This document shows, in pieces, positions 24,154 through 24,967 of a stretch of 24,967 bases of DNA. This DNA is from Kriegella sp965368185 (GTDB lineage: Bacteria > Bacteroidota > Bacteroidia > Flavobacteriales > Flavobacteriaceae). Below the pieces are notes generated by a model. It searched no databases and was not told where the DNA came from. It was given only the letters and a program-made list of their open reading frames with translations. The number at the start of each line of letters is the position of its first letter. The stretch's first letter is position 1. The stretch covers positions 1 through 24,967 of the forward strand of contig CBDULZ010000075.1 in NCBI GenBank assembly GCA_965368185.1. Direction: 5' to 3'. A program made the position numbers and the translations under genes.

Positions 24154-24967
24154 ATGACACATTTTTTTGGAAAAAAATTCCTTTGGTTTTCTAGTGCCTT
24201 TTTGTTCACTTTTATGGTTTCCTGTAGTAAGGATGGAGATTTATTAACAGAAGGTGTTTTGAAGGATGGTCAAGTTGTCGATGATACTTTTATAATTCCA
24301 TATAATAACAGTAGCGTTCTTGATGTTTTATCGAACGACGCATTCGCTTTTCCCGAGAATATAAAAATTATTGGAACCTCCTCCCCTCAAAATGGAGATG
24401 TGGTTATCAATGAAGATTACACCATAACCTATACTCCTAAAAAGGTAGTTCTGGAGTCTCCGGTAACCCCAGAGCCAGAGCCGGAAACACAACCTGAACC
24501 AGAAACTCAGCCCGAACCAGAAACTCAGCCAGAGCCGGAAACTCAGCCAGAGCCGGAAGTACAGCCTGAACCAGAACCCGAACCGGAGGCACAACCTGAG
24601 CCAGAAGCCCAGCCCGAGCCAGAACCTGAACCAGAAACAGAGCCGGAAGAACAACCGGAAACAGAACCAGAGACTGAAACCGAAACTGATTCATTTACAT
24701 ATATTGCGGAAGTAGAAAATGAAGACGGTAGCGTTTCTACTGAAACAGGAACAGTTACGGTTGAGGTCGAGGTTGAGACTGAGCCAGAAACCACAACTAC
24801 ATCTGTAGAAGATGGTTATTTTGTGACTGTAAATGGTAAATCTAGTAACGATGGCCTTACCGAAGGAACCGCCTGGAGCCTCAAACATGCCATTAATGTC
24901 GCGAGTGCAGGTGACATCGTTTACATAAAGGCCGGGAACTACGGCAACCTGCAATTAACGCAGGCGA
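24154..24967 (+). CDS. Surface lipoprotein with split Ig-like domain and beta-helix start, 3' part outside window (partial)
   Basis: Open from ATG 24154 to the window edge (271 residues visible). The signal peptide ends in lipobox MVSC (Cys24) followed by S-K-D-G-D, again a surface-export type signature. Residues about 40-97 are the first half of a cadherin/VCBS-like Ig domain (VLDVLSNDAF, VVINEDYTITYTP). Residues about 106-177 are a Pro/Glu-rich repeat, and 178-206 are the second half (DSFTYIAEV...SVSTETGTVTV). From about 219 comes VNGKSSNDGLTEGTAWSLKHAI, then DIVYIKAGNY, the usual opening of right-handed parallel beta-helix proteins, including PL6-like lyases. The N-terminal plan matches the lipoproteins at 1-499 and 1144-2961, while the C-terminal domain belongs to a different beta-helix group. 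It is a probable extracellular polysaccharide-binding or -degrading protein; specificity is unknown. Confidence 0.85.
   Translation, partial: MTHFFGKKFLWFSSAFLFTFMVSCSKDGDLLTEGVLKDGQVVDDTFIIPYNNSSVLDVLSNDAFAFPENIKIIGTSSPQNGDVVINEDYTITYTPKKVVLESPVTPEPEPETQPEPETQPEPETQPEPETQPEPEVQPEPEPEPEAQPEPEAQPEPEPEPETEPEEQPETEPETETETDSFTYIAEVENEDGSVSTETGTVTVEVEVETEPETTTTSVEDGYFVTVNGKSSNDGLTEGTAWSLKHAINVASAGDIVYIKAGNYGNLQLTQA
24469..24684 (+). repeat. Pro/Glu-rich degenerate tandem repeat in the lipoprotein linker
   Basis: About 72 codons encode variations on PEPETQ, PEPEPE and PETE. The nucleotide units are degenerate in third positions, so the array is older or more diverged than the 18-bp array at 61-132. 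The product is a stiff, negatively charged spacer inserted inside the Ig-like domain. Confidence 0.9.

Noticed and set aside
24328..24954. Several overlapping minus-strand open frames opposite the third lipoprotein.
   Set aside because: They arise from the Pro/Glu repeat DNA read in reverse and have Trp/Phe/Arg or Ser/Gly low-complexity products.
1..24967. Insertion sequences, phage genes, tRNA or rRNA genes and CRISPR arrays.
   Set aside because: No transposase, integrase, cloverleaf, rRNA segment or spaced repeat array was found on either strand.

Overview
The window looks like the exopolysaccharide (capsule/EPS) locus of a marine-type Flavobacteriaceae bacterium (Bacteroidota). The evidence is the AT-rich sequence, lipoproteins with a Cys followed at once by acidic residues (the Bacteroidota surface-export pattern), Flavobacteria-style lyase and Ig-like domains, and a few TAnnTTTG-type -7 boxes. 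This is family-level inference; no rRNA or tRNA is present to settle it.

Layout. (1) 1-2961, minus strand: two tandemly duplicated surface-lipoprotein genes. The first is cut by the window edge. The second (605 aa) is a complete pectate-lyase-like beta-helix protein with a C-terminal Ca-binding tail. (2) 3533-23758, almost entirely plus strand: a Wzx/Wzy-type polysaccharide cluster. It holds a UDP-glucuronate-4-epimerase-like enzyme, a WbpP/TviC-type UDP-HexNAc 4-epimerase, a CysE-like acetyltransferase, UDP-glucose 6-dehydrogenase, a TviB/WbpO-type UDP-HexNAc dehydrogenase, a GT4, a MurJ/Wzx-like flippase, a minus-strand ATP-grasp, a Wzy-type polymerase, a TupA-like ATP-grasp, a GT4, an AsnB-type amidotransferase, three more GT4s, a PglC-type phosphoglycosyl transferase and a FemAB-like acyl/aminoacyl transferase. 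(3) 24154-end, plus strand: a third lipoprotein with the same N-terminal plan as the first two, running off the window.

How it fits together. The dehydrogenases and epimerases should supply UDP-GlcA, UDP-GalA and a UDP-HexNAc-uronate, giving an acidic polymer. The PglC-like enzyme would start the repeat unit on undecaprenyl phosphate, five GT4s extend it, the flippase exports it and the Wzy-like protein polymerises it. Two ATP-grasp proteins, an AsnB-like enzyme and a FemAB-like enzyme together suggest that uronic-acid carboxyls or amino groups carry amide-linked amino acids or are amidated. No Wza/Wzc export or co-polymerase genes lie in the window.

Most notable. All three flanking lipoprotein genes, which point outward from the cluster, share an upstream control region. 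Two TTCATCGA-like half-sites lie exactly 20 bp apart at about -97 and -77 from each start codon, and a third lies at about -171. The proximal site resembles the half-site of LytTR-type regulators. The same three proteins carry an Ig/cadherin-like domain apparently interrupted at one loop by acidic low-complexity linkers, which differ in each paralogue and are repeat-driven in two of them. The cluster is therefore bracketed by a co-regulated family of presumed surface beta-helix proteins that may act on the polymer.
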